In this document: positions 1-9,037 of the stretch, piece by piece | Position numbering within the stretch: the first letter of the stretch is position 1 | Layout: the number at the start of each line of letters is the position of its first letter | NCBI GenBank assembly: GCA_002387725.1 | Contig: DGKK01000052.1 | Location: 22,320-64,529 of the forward strand | DNA from: Nitrospirae bacterium UBA4572 | Lineage (GTDB): Bacteria > Nitrospirota > Leptospirillia > Leptospirillales > Leptospirillaceae | Length of the DNA stretch: 42,210 nucleotides | Direction: 5' to 3' | Position numbers and translations under genes: made by a program | Notes under the pieces: model-generated | Database searches by the model: none | Told to the model about the DNA's origin: nothing | Seen by the model: the letters and a program-made list of their open reading frames with translations, nothing else

Positions 1-160
1 TCCCGCCGATCCTCCGGTGCGTCTTCTGATCGCCGCCCTCGCCTACTCCCGGGGGCGAGGATCCCGCTCCGGACGAACCGCCCGGCAATTTGTCGATCTC
101 GCCCTCCGCGGCCTCCTGCGGGACATTCCCGACAAAATATCGCACAACTCCTCTTCATAA
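1..160 (+). CDS. C-terminal fragment of an unidentified protein (cut by window start)
   Basis: A reading frame is open from base 2 to a TAA at 158-160 and gives about 52 residues ending in KISHNSSS. It is rich in Leu, Ala and Arg and looks like the helical end of a soluble protein. A second frame is also open here, as is common in GC-rich DNA, so the choice of frame rests on plausible composition and on the stop lying just before the AT-rich promoter zone of guaB. I do not recognise the family. The gene would begin upstream of the window. Confidence 0.35.
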   Translation, partial: PADPPVRLLIAALAYSRGRGSRSGRTARQFVDLALRGLLRDIPDKISHNSSS

Positions 161-195
161 AATAAAAACTCAATTACTCGCCCCTGAACCCTCCA

Positions 196-224
196 TTGAT
201 CTCGCAAAAAGATTCCGTTAAGAT
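196..224 (+). promoter_or_regulatory. Candidate sigma-70-type promoter of guaB
   Basis: TTGATC at 196-201 and TAAGAT at 219-224 are separated by 17 bp and lie in the only AT-rich stretch before guaB, giving a leader of roughly 28 nt to the ATG at 259. A small dyad, AATAA-GA-TTATT at 225-236, sits at the expected transcription start and could be an operator. Pattern match only. Confidence 0.5.
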
Positions 225-258
225 AATAAGATTATTCGACCAGAACAGAGGGGGATTT

Positions 259-1728
259 ATGCTGTCTCACGACCTTCCCATGGGGCTGACCTTCGACGAT
301 GTCATCCTCGTTCCCCGTTTTTCCGACTTTCTTCCTGCCGACACCGATACCAGCATCGTTCTTCAGGAGGGGATCCGGCTCAACATTCCGGTCCTTTCGG
401 CGGCCATGGACACCGTCACGGAGGCGAGGCTCGCGATCGCCCTGGCCCGAGAGGGGGGGATGGGGGTCATTCACCGGGCGCTCTCTCCCGAAGATCAGGC
501 GCACGAGGTCGACAAGGTCAAGAAGTCCGAAGCCGGGATGATCACCGACCCCATTACCATCGACCCCGACGAAACCGTCGGCCGGGCGCTTGAGATCATG
601 CAGACCTACCGCATCTCGGGGATCCCTGTGGTCAAGGACAAGAAGCTCAAGGGGATCGTGACCAACCGGGACCTTCGCTTCGAGACGATCCATACCCGCA
701 AGGTCTCCGAGGTCATGACCTCGAAAAATCTGATCACGGCCCCCGTGGGAACGACCCTCGATGCCGCCAAGAGGCTCTTTCAGGAGCACCATATCGAGAA
801 GCTTCCGGTGGTCAACGACAAGAACGAACTCGATGGATTGATCACCATCAAGGACATCGAGAAGAAGATCAAGTACCCCAACTCCGCCAAGGACGCACGG
901 GGCCGTCTCCTCGTCGCAGCGGCGATAGGGGTGGGCGAACCCGCCATCGAGCGGGCCCGGCATCTGGCCAAGGCCCAGGTCGACATGCTCGTGATCGATA
1001 CCGCCCATGGACACTCCACCGGAGTCCTGCAGATGATCCGGGAGGTCCGGAAAAACCATCCCACCATCCCCGTGATGGCCGGCAACATTGCGACCGGAGA
1101 CGCGGCAGAGGCCCTGATAAAGGCGGGCGCCAACCTCCTCAAGGTTGGCGTCGGCCCCGGATCCATCTGCACCACCCGCATCATCGCCGGGGCAGGGGTC
1201 CCACAGCTGACGGCGATCTCCGATGTGTGGCAGGTCGCCAAAAAGTCGGGAGTTCCTGTCATCGCCGATGGAGGGATCAAGTTTTCGGGGGATATGGTCA
1301 AGGCCCTCGCCGCCGGCGCCTCCGCCGTCATGCTCGGATCCCTTCTCGCCGGCACGGAGGAGTCTCCCGGAGAGACCGTCCTCTTTCAGGGACGCTCCTA
1401 CAAAACCTACCGCGGCATGGGGTCGATTGGCGCCATGGAGCGGGGAGGCGGGGACCGCTACAACCAGCCCTCCGGCTCCCGGAAATGGGTTCCGGAAGGC
1501 ATCGAAGGGCGGGTCCCCCACAAGGGGCGCCTCTCGGATATGATCTACCAGCTCTCGGGGGGCCTTCGCTCCGGCATGGGCTATTGCGGCTGCCGGACCG
1601 TCAAGGAGCTCCAGGAAAACGCCAAGTTCGTCCGGATCTCCCCCGCAGGACTGAGAGAGAGCCATGTCCACGATGTCATCATTACCAAGGAAGCCCCCAA
1701 TTACCGTCGCGAATGGGACGACGCCTGA
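259..1728 (+). CDS. guaB: Inosine-5'-monophosphate dehydrogenase
   Basis: Oxidises IMP to XMP with NAD+, the committed step to GMP, in the cytoplasm. The 489-residue length is normal for bacterial IMPDH. The N-terminal LTFDDVILVP opens the TIM barrel; a pair of CBS domains occupies about residues 95-206; the catalytic loop GPGSICTTR puts the nucleophile at Cys304; the mobile flap and the GGLRSGMGYCG segment near the C-terminus are present. The start is ATG 259, preceded by AGAGGGGG at 247-254; an in-frame TTG at 196 would give 21 more residues but coincides with the promoter -35 box and has no ribosome site. guaA follows 37 bp downstream, so the two genes form a GMP-synthesis unit. Confidence 0.97.
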   Translation: MLSHDLPMGLTFDDVILVPRFSDFLPADTDTSIVLQEGIRLNIPVLSAAMDTVTEARLAIALAREGGMGVIHRALSPEDQAHEVDKVKKSEAGMITDPITIDPDETVGRALEIMQTYRISGIPVVKDKKLKGIVTNRDLRFETIHTRKVSEVMTSKNLITAPVGTTLDAAKRLFQEHHIEKLPVVNDKNELDGLITIKDIEKKIKYPNSAKDARGRLLVAAAIGVGEPAIERARHLAKAQVDMLVIDTAHGHSTGVLQMIREVRKNHPTIPVMAGNIATGDAAEALIKAGANLLKVGVGPGSICTTRIIAGAGVPQLTAISDVWQVAKKSGVPVIADGGIKFSGDMVKALAAGASAVMLGSLLAGTEESPGETVLFQGRSYKTYRGMGSIGAMERGGGDRYNQPSGSRKWVPEGIEGRVPHKGRLSDMIYQLSGGLRSGMGYCGCRTVKELQENAKFVRISPAGLRESHVHDVIITKEAPNYRREWDDA

Positions 1729-1765
1729 TCCCATCGTCCTTACCCTCTAGAAAGATTTCACGCCC

Positions 1766-3307
1766 GTGACTCCATCCCCTGTCCTCATTCTCGACTTCGG
1801 CTCCCAGCTGACACAAAACATCGCCCGCCGGGTTCGGGAGATGGAAATCTATTCGGAGATCCTGCCGGCCTCCGCCCCTCTTGCGGAAATTCGTCGACGC
1901 CAGCCGCTTGCCCTGATCCTGTCGGGGGGGCCATCGTCCGTCTATGAGCCGGGAGCGCCCGCCCTCGATCCCGCCCTTCTCGATCTGGGGCTGCCGGTCC
2001 TGGGGATCTGCTACGGCATGCAGATTCTTGCCCATGTCGCCGGAGGAAAGGTCGAGCGGGCAAAAGTCCGCGAATACGGAGTCCAGCCCTTTACCCCGGC
2101 CAAGGATGTTTCTCCTCTCTGGGATCTCTTCCGCCCCAACTCCCCCGTCCTGATGAGCCACGGGGACAACATCATCACTCCTCCTCCGGGATTCACCGTT
2201 GCGGGCCACACCGAGACCACCCCGGTGGCGGCCATGGAAAACCGCAAAAAAGGCCTCTACGGGGTCCAGTTTCACCCTGAAGTCACCCAGACCGTTGCGG
2301 GAGTGGACTTTCTCCGTCATTTTCTGCGGGATATCTGCGGAATCAAAAAAAACTGGACCCTCAAGGGCTATCTCGACCGGCATGTTGAGGAGATCCGCGC
2401 CCGGGTGGGAACGGACCATCTGATCTGTGCCCTCTCGGGGGGGATTGATTCGACGGTGACCGCCCTCCTATGCCACCGGGCCCTGGGCGAGCGTTTCCAT
2501 GCCTTTTTCGTCGACAATGGCCTTCTCCGCAAGAACGAACTTCCCGAGATGGAGAGGGACCTCTCCTCCCTGGGGATCCCTCTCGAGATCATCGACGCCC
2601 GCGACCTCTTTCTCGACCGCCTCAAGGGAGTGGCCGATCCGGAGAAGAAGCGAAAGACCATCGGGAGAACCTTCATCGATGTCTTTGTCAGGGAGGCACG
2701 CCGCCGGGGAACCTACCGCTATCTCGCCCAGGGCACCCTCTATCCCGACGTCATCGAAAGCGTCTCCTCCTTCGGCGGACCTTCTGCCGTCATCAAGAGC
2801 CACCACAATGTGGGAGGGCTCCCGAAGCGCATGCCCTTCGAGCTGGTTGAACCCCTGCGTGAGCTTTTCAAGGACGAGGTCCGGCGGCTCGGACGCGAGC
2901 TGGGTCTTTCCGACCGCTTTGTCTCGCGGCAACCCTTTCCCGGACCGGGGCTCGCCATCCGCATTCTGGGATCCGTGACCCCGGAACGCCTCCATATCCT
3001 CCGGGAGGCCGACGCCATCGTGCGGGAGGAGGTGGAAAACTCCCCCCTCCGCTCCGAGCTCTGGCAGTATTTCGCCGTTCTCCTTCCGGTCAAGTCTGTC
3101 GGAGTCATGGGCGACGCCCGGACTTACGAAAACGTTGCCGCCATTCGAGCCGTCTGCTCGGTGGACGGCATGACGGCCGATGTCCATTATCTCGATCCGG
3201 GCCTGCTCGGCCGAATCTCGCACCGCATTATCGCCACCGTTCCCGGAATCAACCGGGTGGTCTTCGATATCTCCCCCAAGCCACCTTCCACCATCGAGTG
3301 GGAGTAA
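1766..3307 (+). CDS. guaA: GMP synthase, glutamine-hydrolysing
   Basis: Converts XMP to GMP using ATP and glutamine-derived ammonia. The 513-residue protein has the usual two-part build: an N-terminal class I glutamine amidotransferase with nucleophile Cys82 in GICYGMQ and the His/Glu pair in VQFHPEVTQT, then an ATP-pyrophosphatase domain with the PP-loop SGGIDST at about 224-230, and the C-terminal dimerisation domain ending in KPPSTIEWE. The start is GTG 1766; no other initiator fits the conserved N-terminus VLILDFGSQ. It lies directly after guaB and runs into the start region of the pseudouridine synthase gene, so the three are probably co-transcribed. Confidence 0.97.
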   Translation: MTPSPVLILDFGSQLTQNIARRVREMEIYSEILPASAPLAEIRRRQPLALILSGGPSSVYEPGAPALDPALLDLGLPVLGICYGMQILAHVAGGKVERAKVREYGVQPFTPAKDVSPLWDLFRPNSPVLMSHGDNIITPPPGFTVAGHTETTPVAAMENRKKGLYGVQFHPEVTQTVAGVDFLRHFLRDICGIKKNWTLKGYLDRHVEEIRARVGTDHLICALSGGIDSTVTALLCHRALGERFHAFFVDNGLLRKNELPEMERDLSSLGIPLEIIDARDLFLDRLKGVADPEKKRKTIGRTFIDVFVREARRRGTYRYLAQGTLYPDVIESVSSFGGPSAVIKSHHNVGGLPKRMPFELVEPLRELFKDEVRRLGRELGLSDRFVSRQPFPGPGLAIRILGSVTPERLHILREADAIVREEVENSPLRSELWQYFAVLLPVKSVGVMGDARTYENVAAIRAVCSVDGMTADVHYLDPGLLGRISHRIIATVPGINRVVFDISPKPPSTIEWE

Positions 3308-3318
3308 AGGATCCCGAC

Positions 3319-5046
3319 ATGACAACCCCAGGGTCCGACCCCGACCGGCACTCCCCCGACGACTCAGAAATCCCCGAAGAGGCCGATGGCCGCCTCAGGC
3401 TCCACAAGATCCTCGCCCATCGGGGAGTTGCCTCCCGGAGAAAGTCGGAGCAGCTGATTGCGGCGGGCTCGGTTACGGTGGACGGGGAGGTTGTCACGGA
3501 ACCCGGGACGCGGGTCGACCCCAAGCACCAGGTGATCCTTGTCGATGGGCGCCCTCTGCCCCGGGAGCCGGAGACCTTCCTCTTTCTCTTCTACAAGCCC
3601 AAGGGGGTCGTCTCCACCCTCTTCGATCCGGAAGGACGGCCGACCCTCCGGGACTACTTTCCCGGCATCGATCCCCTGCTCCATATCGGGCGCCTCGACT
3701 TTCAAACGGAGGGGGCACTCCTTCTCACCAATAACGGGGATCTCTCCCAGCGCATTCTCCATCCGCGCTTCGAGATTCCTCGCACCTACCTTGTGAAGAT
3801 CCAGGGAGGGATGTCTCCGGCCCACCTCGAACGGATGGCCCGGGGGGAAATTCGCCTCGACGGACGACCGGTGGTTCCCCTCGAGCTCGTCCCGGAACGG
3901 CAGACCTCCACCAATGCCTGGTACCGCATCACCCTCACCGAGGGAAGAAACCGCGAGGTTCGGAGACTCTTCGAGACTCTGAACTATTTTGTTTTAAAAC
4001 TCGTCCGGACGGCCTTCGGTCCGCTGACACTCGCCGGCCTCGAACCCGGAGAATACCGCACCGTCACCCCTCACGAGACCGAGCTTCTCCTCGCGGGGAC
4101 CCGCCCCCAGAGCCTTCCCAAAAACCTCGACTCCCGATTTTCCCGGCGCGACGATGACGGGGGGGCTCCACGCTCTGAAGGACGAAGGAGCGGCAGGGAG
4201 GAAAAAGTGGGGCAGGGATCTCGCGAGCCTCGCAGGACGACGGGAAAGAGTGCCGCCCCCCGAGGGGAGGGCTTTGACCGTCCTTCCCGGCCCCGATCGG
4301 CTGCCTCGAGAGGAAGCGCCTTCCCGAAGATCCGGAGGACTGAAGGCGAATGGCCTTCCGGAGTTCGCTCCCCCCGGGAGGAATCCGGGCGGGAGGCCCG
4401 AACGGTCCCCCGCACACGGTCCTTCGAGGAAGGCACACGCCCCGAACGTCCGGCCCGTCGCGAATGGTCCGACCGGGAGACTCGTTCGGAAGAGCGCCCC
4501 CAAAGACGGTCTTCGGGCTATCCCTCCCAAGATGAAAGACAGGATCGTCCACGGCGGGAGAGCTTCAGAAAGGAGGGACGATCCGCCTCCTCTCCCTCTC
4601 GCCCTGTGAGGCAATATGCCAATAGCCCGGACCGCCCTGCCCGTCCGCATGCCGATCGTTTTGAGAGACCCGAGCGCCCAGCCTCTCGGGAAGAACGCCC
4701 GGAAGGACGTTTTGATCGGACCAGAAAACCCTACCAGCCCTCTGGCCGGCCCTCCGTTCCAAGATCAGGCGCTCCCCGGGGACAGGCTCGGGAGGATCGC
4801 CAAAGCCGCACCAGAGACGAGGGGCGACGCGAGAACTCTTTTGGCGATGAGAGAAAACCCCGATCTCCCCAAGGACGTCAAGAACGCTCCGAACGACCGG
4901 AGTCAAGGTCCCGGAGCGATGACGGCCGCTCCCCTCGCCGGAATGGGCCATCGACGAAACCAGGGCGGCGCTCCCCGTCGGGATCGGGTTCCTCGTCCCG
5001 GGGGCCAAAAACCTCGGGACCGACAAAACGGGGAGGCCGGCGTTGA
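3319..5046 (+). CDS. RsuA/RluB-family 23S rRNA pseudouridine synthase with long Arg-rich tail
   Basis: Isomerises a uridine in rRNA (RluB acts on position 2605 in E. coli; target here inferred). An S4 RNA-binding domain (KILAHRGVASRRKSEQLI) fills the first ~70 residues. The catalytic domain has GRLDFQTEGALLLT with catalytic Asp127, then RTYLVKI and GRNREVRRLFE. Family members usually end near residue 250-300; this protein continues from about 270 to 575 as a low-complexity tail dominated by Arg, Ser, Pro, Glu and Gly, presumably disordered. ATG 3319 is preferred (AAAGGA at 3307-3312, just after the guaA stop); GTG 3298 would add seven residues and overlap guaA. The stop overlaps the TTG start of the next gene. 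Family assignment is firm; the exact paralogue is not. Confidence 0.9.
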   Translation: MTTPGSDPDRHSPDDSEIPEEADGRLRLHKILAHRGVASRRKSEQLIAAGSVTVDGEVVTEPGTRVDPKHQVILVDGRPLPREPETFLFLFYKPKGVVSTLFDPEGRPTLRDYFPGIDPLLHIGRLDFQTEGALLLTNNGDLSQRILHPRFEIPRTYLVKIQGGMSPAHLERMARGEIRLDGRPVVPLELVPERQTSTNAWYRITLTEGRNREVRRLFETLNYFVLKLVRTAFGPLTLAGLEPGEYRTVTPHETELLLAGTRPQSLPKNLDSRFSRRDDDGGAPRSEGRRSGREEKVGQGSREPRRTTGKSAAPRGEGFDRPSRPRSAASRGSAFPKIRRTEGEWPSGVRSPREESGREARTVPRTRSFEEGTRPERPARREWSDRETRSEERPQRRSSGYPSQDERQDRPRRESFRKEGRSASSPSRPVRQYANSPDRPARPHADRFERPERPASREERPEGRFDRTRKPYQPSGRPSVPRSGAPRGQAREDRQSRTRDEGRRENSFGDERKPRSPQGRQERSERPESRSRSDDGRSPRRNGPSTKPGRRSPSGSGSSSRGPKTSGPTKRGGRR

Positions 5047-5492
5047 CCCTTCCGCTTCGCTCTCCTCGTGACACTCTCGGGGGGTATGTGATTCTTCCCC
5101 GCCTTATCGATAAAGTCCGGGCCCACTCCCGGGGAGAGCTTCCGGAGGACTATCGTCCCAACCTTCTCCGGCCGGTGGACCCGGAAATCGGGCTCTACCC
5201 CCTGGACGGTCGATTCCTGGCCTTCACGGAGCTCGACCCCGGAGAGCTCGAGGCCGCGATTCTTCGAGCCCCTGACGATGCGGCCGTTCTGGCCTTTGTC
5301 GAATCCCGCGGGCGCAAGAGGAGCAAGAAGGAAAAGGAGGAATGGCGACGCTCCATCGAAGAGGCCCCCGCTGACGAAAAGCGGACGGCCCACCGAAGGC
5401 GGACCTATCCCACCCTGGCCCACCGGCCTGACATCGGAACGCTCTCTCCCTTCGACCTGATCGACCTCGACGAGGGTCGTCCGCTTCCCTAA
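5043..5492 (+). CDS. DUF5069 domain protein
   Basis: 149 residues with no signal peptide or membrane segment. The N-terminal RSPRDTLGGYVILPRLIDKVRA is the DUF5069 signature; the family has no established biochemical role. The C-terminal half is highly charged (RGRKRSKKEKEEW) and ends in an acidic stretch. TTG 5043 is taken as the start because it overlaps the stop of the pseudouridine synthase gene (TTGA), which suggests translational coupling, and because the conserved segment begins at residue 6. It closes the guaB-guaA-rluB-type cluster. Function unknown. Confidence 0.75.
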   Translation: MTLPLRSPRDTLGGYVILPRLIDKVRAHSRGELPEDYRPNLLRPVDPEIGLYPLDGRFLAFTELDPGELEAAILRAPDDAAVLAFVESRGRKRSKKEKEEWRRSIEEAPADEKRTAHRRRTYPTLAHRPDIGTLSPFDLIDLDEGRPLP

Positions 5493-5500
5493 AGCCCTGA

Positions 5501-5520
5501 CCTGATCCAGTCAGATCAGG
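5501..5520 (+). terminator. Hairpin after the guaB cluster, weak terminator candidate
   Basis: CCTGATC (5501-5507) and GATCAGG (5514-5520) form a perfect 7-bp stem with a 6-nt loop nine bases after the DUF5069 stop. There is no T-run behind it, so it may be a weak or Rho-assisted terminator, or simply a dyad upstream of the aspS promoter. Confidence 0.35.
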
Positions 5521-5543
5521 AGCATGGAAGAGGCCCTCTCCTG

Positions 5544-5552
5544 TGCTACAAT
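5544..5552 (+). promoter_or_regulatory. Candidate extended -10 promoter of aspS
   Basis: TGC-TACAAT at 5544-5552 fits the extended -10 pattern TGnTATAAT and lies between the hairpin at 5501-5520 and aspS, leaving a leader of about 90 nt. No good -35 box is visible. The same TGnTAnAnT style occurs at 27044-27052 and 28816-28824 on the other strand, which supports it as a real promoter type in this genome. Confidence 0.45.
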
Positions 5553-5649
5553 GGGCCCGGCGGTCCGGAAAGGACAGCGACAGAAGACCCTCTTCCCCCA
5601 TTGCCATTCCGGGGATCCGCCGGATCCCCCCAAACCCTGAGGATTTTTC

Positions 5650-7407
5650 ATGTACCGTTCCCACCCTGTCTCCGACCTCTTCACATCTCCCCCCGGAACC
5701 CCCGTCACCATCGCCGGATGGGTCCAGACGGTCAGGGACCACGGCGGACTTCTCTTCATCGAACTGCGGGACCGCTCCGGACGGATCCAGTGCGTTGTCG
5801 ACGCCAAGGACAATCGTCTTCTGGAAGAGGCGGCCAAGACCCTTCGGGACGAATGGGTGATCTCCCTCCATGGAACCGTTGGGATGAGGCCCGAAGGAAC
5901 GGTGAACGTCTCTGTGGCCGGAGGAGACCGCGAGGTCAGGGTGACCCAACTGACCATCCTGAACTCCGCCAAAACTCCTCCTTTCCCGGTGGGGACATCG
6001 GAGGAGGTCTCGGAGAGCCTTCGACTGACTTATCGCTACCTCGACATGCGTTCCCCCCGGCTTCTGGAGGCACTGAGGTTCCGCTCGGAGCTCACGGCAT
6101 TGATCCGGAACCATATGACCTCCCACCAGTTCTGGGAGATCGAGACCCCCCTCCTCACCCGCTCCACCCCTGAAGGGGCCCGGGACTTTCTGGTCCCCTC
6201 CCGGCTGGAAAAGGGATCATTCTATGCGCTGCCCCAGTCCCCCCAGCTCTTCAAGCAACTTTTGATGGTGGGAGGTCTTGAGAGGTATTTTCAGATCGCC
6301 CGCTGCTTCCGGGACGAGGACCTGCGCGCCGATCGGCAGCCGGAGTTCACCCAGGTGGACATCGAGGCATCCTTCCTGACGCGGGATAAATTTTTGGGGA
6401 TCATCGAGGAGCTCTTCTGCGACATCTTCAAGAAATTCCGGGGAGAGACACTCTCCCGCCCCTTCATGCGCCTGACCTACGATGAGGCGATGAATCGCTA
6501 TGGAAGCGACAAGCCCGACCTCCGCTACGATCTTCCCATTGTCGATCTCACGGACCTTGCCCGGAATACCCAGTTTTCAGTCTTTACCAATGCCGTGGCA
6601 GCGGAGGAGGGAACGGTTCGGGGGATCCGCTACCCCGGAGGTGCCGCGCTCAGCCGGAAGGAGATCGAAGACCTCACGGCCTGGGCCATGGGACAGGGGG
6701 CAAAGGGCCTTGCCTGGATCAAGTCGGAGGCAGAAGGACTCGCCAGCCCCATCCTCAAGTTCATCCCTGAAGAGGTCCAGAAAGGGGTGAGGGAGCGGAT
6801 GGAGGCTCAGCCCGGAGATCTCCTTCTCTTCATTGCCGACACAAAAAAAACCGCCTTGAGGATCCTGGGAGCCCTCAGACAGCATGTGGCGGAGCGGGCC
6901 GGACTCATCGACCGGTCAAAGACCTCCCTGTTCTGGGTGGTCGACTTTCCGCTTCTGGAATGGAACCCCGACGAGAAACGCTACGAGGCGATCCATCACC
7001 CCTTCACCGCCCCCCATCCCGACGATCTGGGGATCCTCTCGGAGGCCCCGGAGAAGACACGATCCCTGGCTTATGACCTCGTGCTGAACGGAACGGAAGT
7101 GGGGGGGGGTAGCATCAGAAACCACGAGCTCGAACTCCAGCGACGGATCTTCGACCTGATCGGACTCTCCGAAGAGGAAGCCACCCGAAGGTTCGGCTTC
7201 CTGCTGGAAGCGCTCTCCTTCGGGGCTCCGCCTCACGGGGGCATGGCCATCGGACTCGACCGGCTGGCCATGATTCTTTTGGGGCGGGATTCCATCCGGG
7301 AGGTCATGGCCTTTCCCAAGACGCAGAAGGGATCCTGCCTTCTGACGGAGGCGCCTGCCCCTGTGGACGGAGTTCAGCTCAGGGAGCTTGGCATCCGCCT
7401 CTCTTAA
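5650..7407 (+). CDS. aspS: Aspartyl-tRNA synthetase
   Basis: Charges tRNA-Asp with aspartate in the cytoplasm. The 585 residues match the bacterial type: an OB-fold anticodon-binding domain (about 1-110), the class II catalytic core with GARDFLVPSR, QSPQLFKQLLMVGGLERYF and the motif 2 region RCFRDEDLRADRQPEFTQ, an inserted GAD domain in the middle, and motif 3 with GLDRLAM near the C-terminus. ATG 5650 is preceded by TGAGGA at about 5637-5642. Whether it is discriminating or also charges tRNA-Asn cannot be told here; asnS and gatCAB are not in the window. The gene ends nine bases from the convergent nifA stop, with no room for a terminator between them. Confidence 0.97.
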   Translation: MYRSHPVSDLFTSPPGTPVTIAGWVQTVRDHGGLLFIELRDRSGRIQCVVDAKDNRLLEEAAKTLRDEWVISLHGTVGMRPEGTVNVSVAGGDREVRVTQLTILNSAKTPPFPVGTSEEVSESLRLTYRYLDMRSPRLLEALRFRSELTALIRNHMTSHQFWEIETPLLTRSTPEGARDFLVPSRLEKGSFYALPQSPQLFKQLLMVGGLERYFQIARCFRDEDLRADRQPEFTQVDIEASFLTRDKFLGIIEELFCDIFKKFRGETLSRPFMRLTYDEAMNRYGSDKPDLRYDLPIVDLTDLARNTQFSVFTNAVAAEEGTVRGIRYPGGAALSRKEIEDLTAWAMGQGAKGLAWIKSEAEGLASPILKFIPEEVQKGVRERMEAQPGDLLLFIADTKKTALRILGALRQHVAERAGLIDRSKTSLFWVVDFPLLEWNPDEKRYEAIHHPFTAPHPDDLGILSEAPEKTRSLAYDLVLNGTEVGGGSIRNHELELQRRIFDLIGLSEEEATRRFGFLLEALSFGAPPHGGMAIGLDRLAMILLGRDSIREVMAFPKTQKGSCLLTEAPAPVDGVQLRELGIRLS

Positions 7408-7416
7408 GGGTCGGCA

Positions 7417-9027
7417 CTACTCCTCCGGAACCTCATCGGGGATCTGGTATTTGATCATCCGGTACCGGAGCTGTCGGGGCGTCACGCCCAGGGCCCGGGC
7501 CGCCCGGGTCTTCACATACCCATAGCGCTTGAGGACCGCCTCGATCTGCTCACGCTCAAGAGAGCCGACCGCACCCAGAAGCCCCTTTTCTCCCCCCGGC
7601 TCGGGGAAAGATCTCCGGGTTGATCTCTCCGGGTGCTCTTCCCGCTCCCGTTCCGGCGACACCTCCGCCCGTCCGGGGCGGGGGTAGAGCGTCATCGCCT
7701 TACGGACATCTTCCACCGCGATCTTCTCCTCCCGGGCCATCACCACCAGCCGCTCCACCATGTTCTCGAGCTCCCGGACATTGCCGGGCCACTCATAATC
7801 CACCAGAAGATCGATCACCCCGTCCCCCAGGGTCACCGAGCGGGAGTTGTCCCGGTTGAACTTGTCGATGAAATGATTGACAAGCAAAGGAATGTCTTCC
7901 CGGCGATCGCGAAGGGGAGGAAGGACCAGGGGAACCACGTTGAGTCGGTAGTAGAGATCCTCCCGGAACTGATTGCGCCGGATCATCTCCTCGAGGTTGC
8001 GATTCGTGGCCGCGACGATCCGCACATCCACCGGAATGACCTTCTGTCCCCCCAGACGCTCCACCGAACGCTCCTGAAGGACTCGCAGAAGCTTCACCTG
8101 GACCGCGGGCGAGATCTCCCCGATCTCGTCGAGGAAGATCGTCCCGCCCGCCGCCGCCTCGAACTTCCCCGGGCGGGACAGATGGGCGCCGGTAAAGGCC
8201 CCCTTTTCATGGCCGAACAGCTGGCTCTCGAGAAGTGTTTCGGGGATCGCGGCGCAGTTGATCTGAACGAAGGGGTTCTTGGCCCGCGGGCTCATGAAGT
8301 GGAGGGCCTTGGCGATGACCTCCTTGCCCGTACCGCTCTCTCCCAGGATGAGGACGGTGGCCCGGCTTCCTGCAACCTGATGGACACTTTCGGCAATCTG
8401 GTTCATGACCTTCGAGCGGCCGATCCACCCTTCGATGGCATAGCGGCCCTTCAGAGCATGCTCAAGCCTCGTCGTCTCCTCGAGGAGCTTTTTGTTCTCA
8501 CGGCTCAGGCGCTGACGAAGGAGAACAGCCTGGGCAATGGTCGATCCGATGATCGAGAGAACCCGCGTATCTTCCTCGAGATCGCGCTCCCCCTGGGACA
8601 TGTCGCAGTCGGCGGAGAGGACGCCGATCTTCTTCCCCTGAAAAATGAGCGGAACGGCGATGAAGGCCGTCTTGGTGCGCCCTTTTCCCTTGCGGCTTCC
8701 CGTCCGATTGAGGAAGCGGGGCTCCGCATCGATATCCGGAACCACAATGGGCTGGCCGGTGGAGAGGACCGTTCCGCTGATCCCCTCTCCCGACTTGAAC
8801 CTCCCTTTGCGCTTTTCCTCCTCCGACATGCCAAAGGCCAGTTCGGTCATGAGTTCGTCGGTCTGTGCGTCGAGAAGAAGAATGGCCCCCCGATGGAGGT
8901 TGAGCTGGGAGTCCATGATGCCCAGGATGTGGGACAACGCGCTGTCGAGATCAGGAGAGCTTGCAAGCTCCCGGCTGATCTCGAAAAAGGCTGTCAATTC
9001 CTGAATGATCTTCTGTTCGTGATTCAT
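7417..9027 (-). CDS. nifA: NifA-type sigma-54-dependent transcriptional activator
   Basis: Enhancer-binding activator that remodels sigma-54 RNA polymerase, by family the activator of nitrogen-fixation genes. In 536 residues: a GAF domain (about 15-165), a short linker helix, the AAA+ domain with Walker A GESGTGKE (about 229-236), sigma-54-contacting GAFTGA (about 276-281) and DEIGEI, then a Pro/Arg/Glu-rich linker and a C-terminal Fis-type HTH with TPRQLRYR, characteristic of NifA. The cysteine cluster that marks oxygen-sensitive NifA proteins is absent from the end of the AAA+ domain and the linker. Start ATG 9027 has GGGGA at 9032-9036 just upstream; a TTG at 9039 would add four residues. 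glnA lies upstream on the same strand, with a strong terminator that ends ten bases before this start. No nif structural genes are in the window. Confidence 0.82.
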   Translation of the reverse strand: MNHEQKIIQELTAFFEISRELASSPDLDSALSHILGIMDSQLNLHRGAILLLDAQTDELMTELAFGMSEEEKRKGRFKSGEGISGTVLSTGQPIVVPDIDAEPRFLNRTGSRKGKGRTKTAFIAVPLIFQGKKIGVLSADCDMSQGERDLEEDTRVLSIIGSTIAQAVLLRQRLSRENKKLLEETTRLEHALKGRYAIEGWIGRSKVMNQIAESVHQVAGSRATVLILGESGTGKEVIAKALHFMSPRAKNPFVQINCAAIPETLLESQLFGHEKGAFTGAHLSRPGKFEAAAGGTIFLDEIGEISPAVQVKLLRVLQERSVERLGGQKVIPVDVRIVAATNRNLEEMIRRNQFREDLYYRLNVVPLVLPPLRDRREDIPLLVNHFIDKFNRDNSRSVTLGDGVIDLLVDYEWPGNVRELENMVERLVVMAREEKIAVEDVRKAMTLYPRPGRAEVSPEREREEHPERSTRRSFPEPGGEKGLLGAVGSLEREQIEAVLKRYGYVKTRAARALGVTPRQLRYRMIKYQIPDEVPEE

Positions 9028-9037
9028 AGGTCCCCGC

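Noticed and set aside
232..1734. 500-codon open frame on the minus strand across guaB
   Set aside because: Mirror of a GC-rich gene; no ribosome site, no known motif, and Gly/Asp/His-rich low-information composition. Many similar antisense frames in guaA, carB, aspS and glnA were dropped for the same reason.
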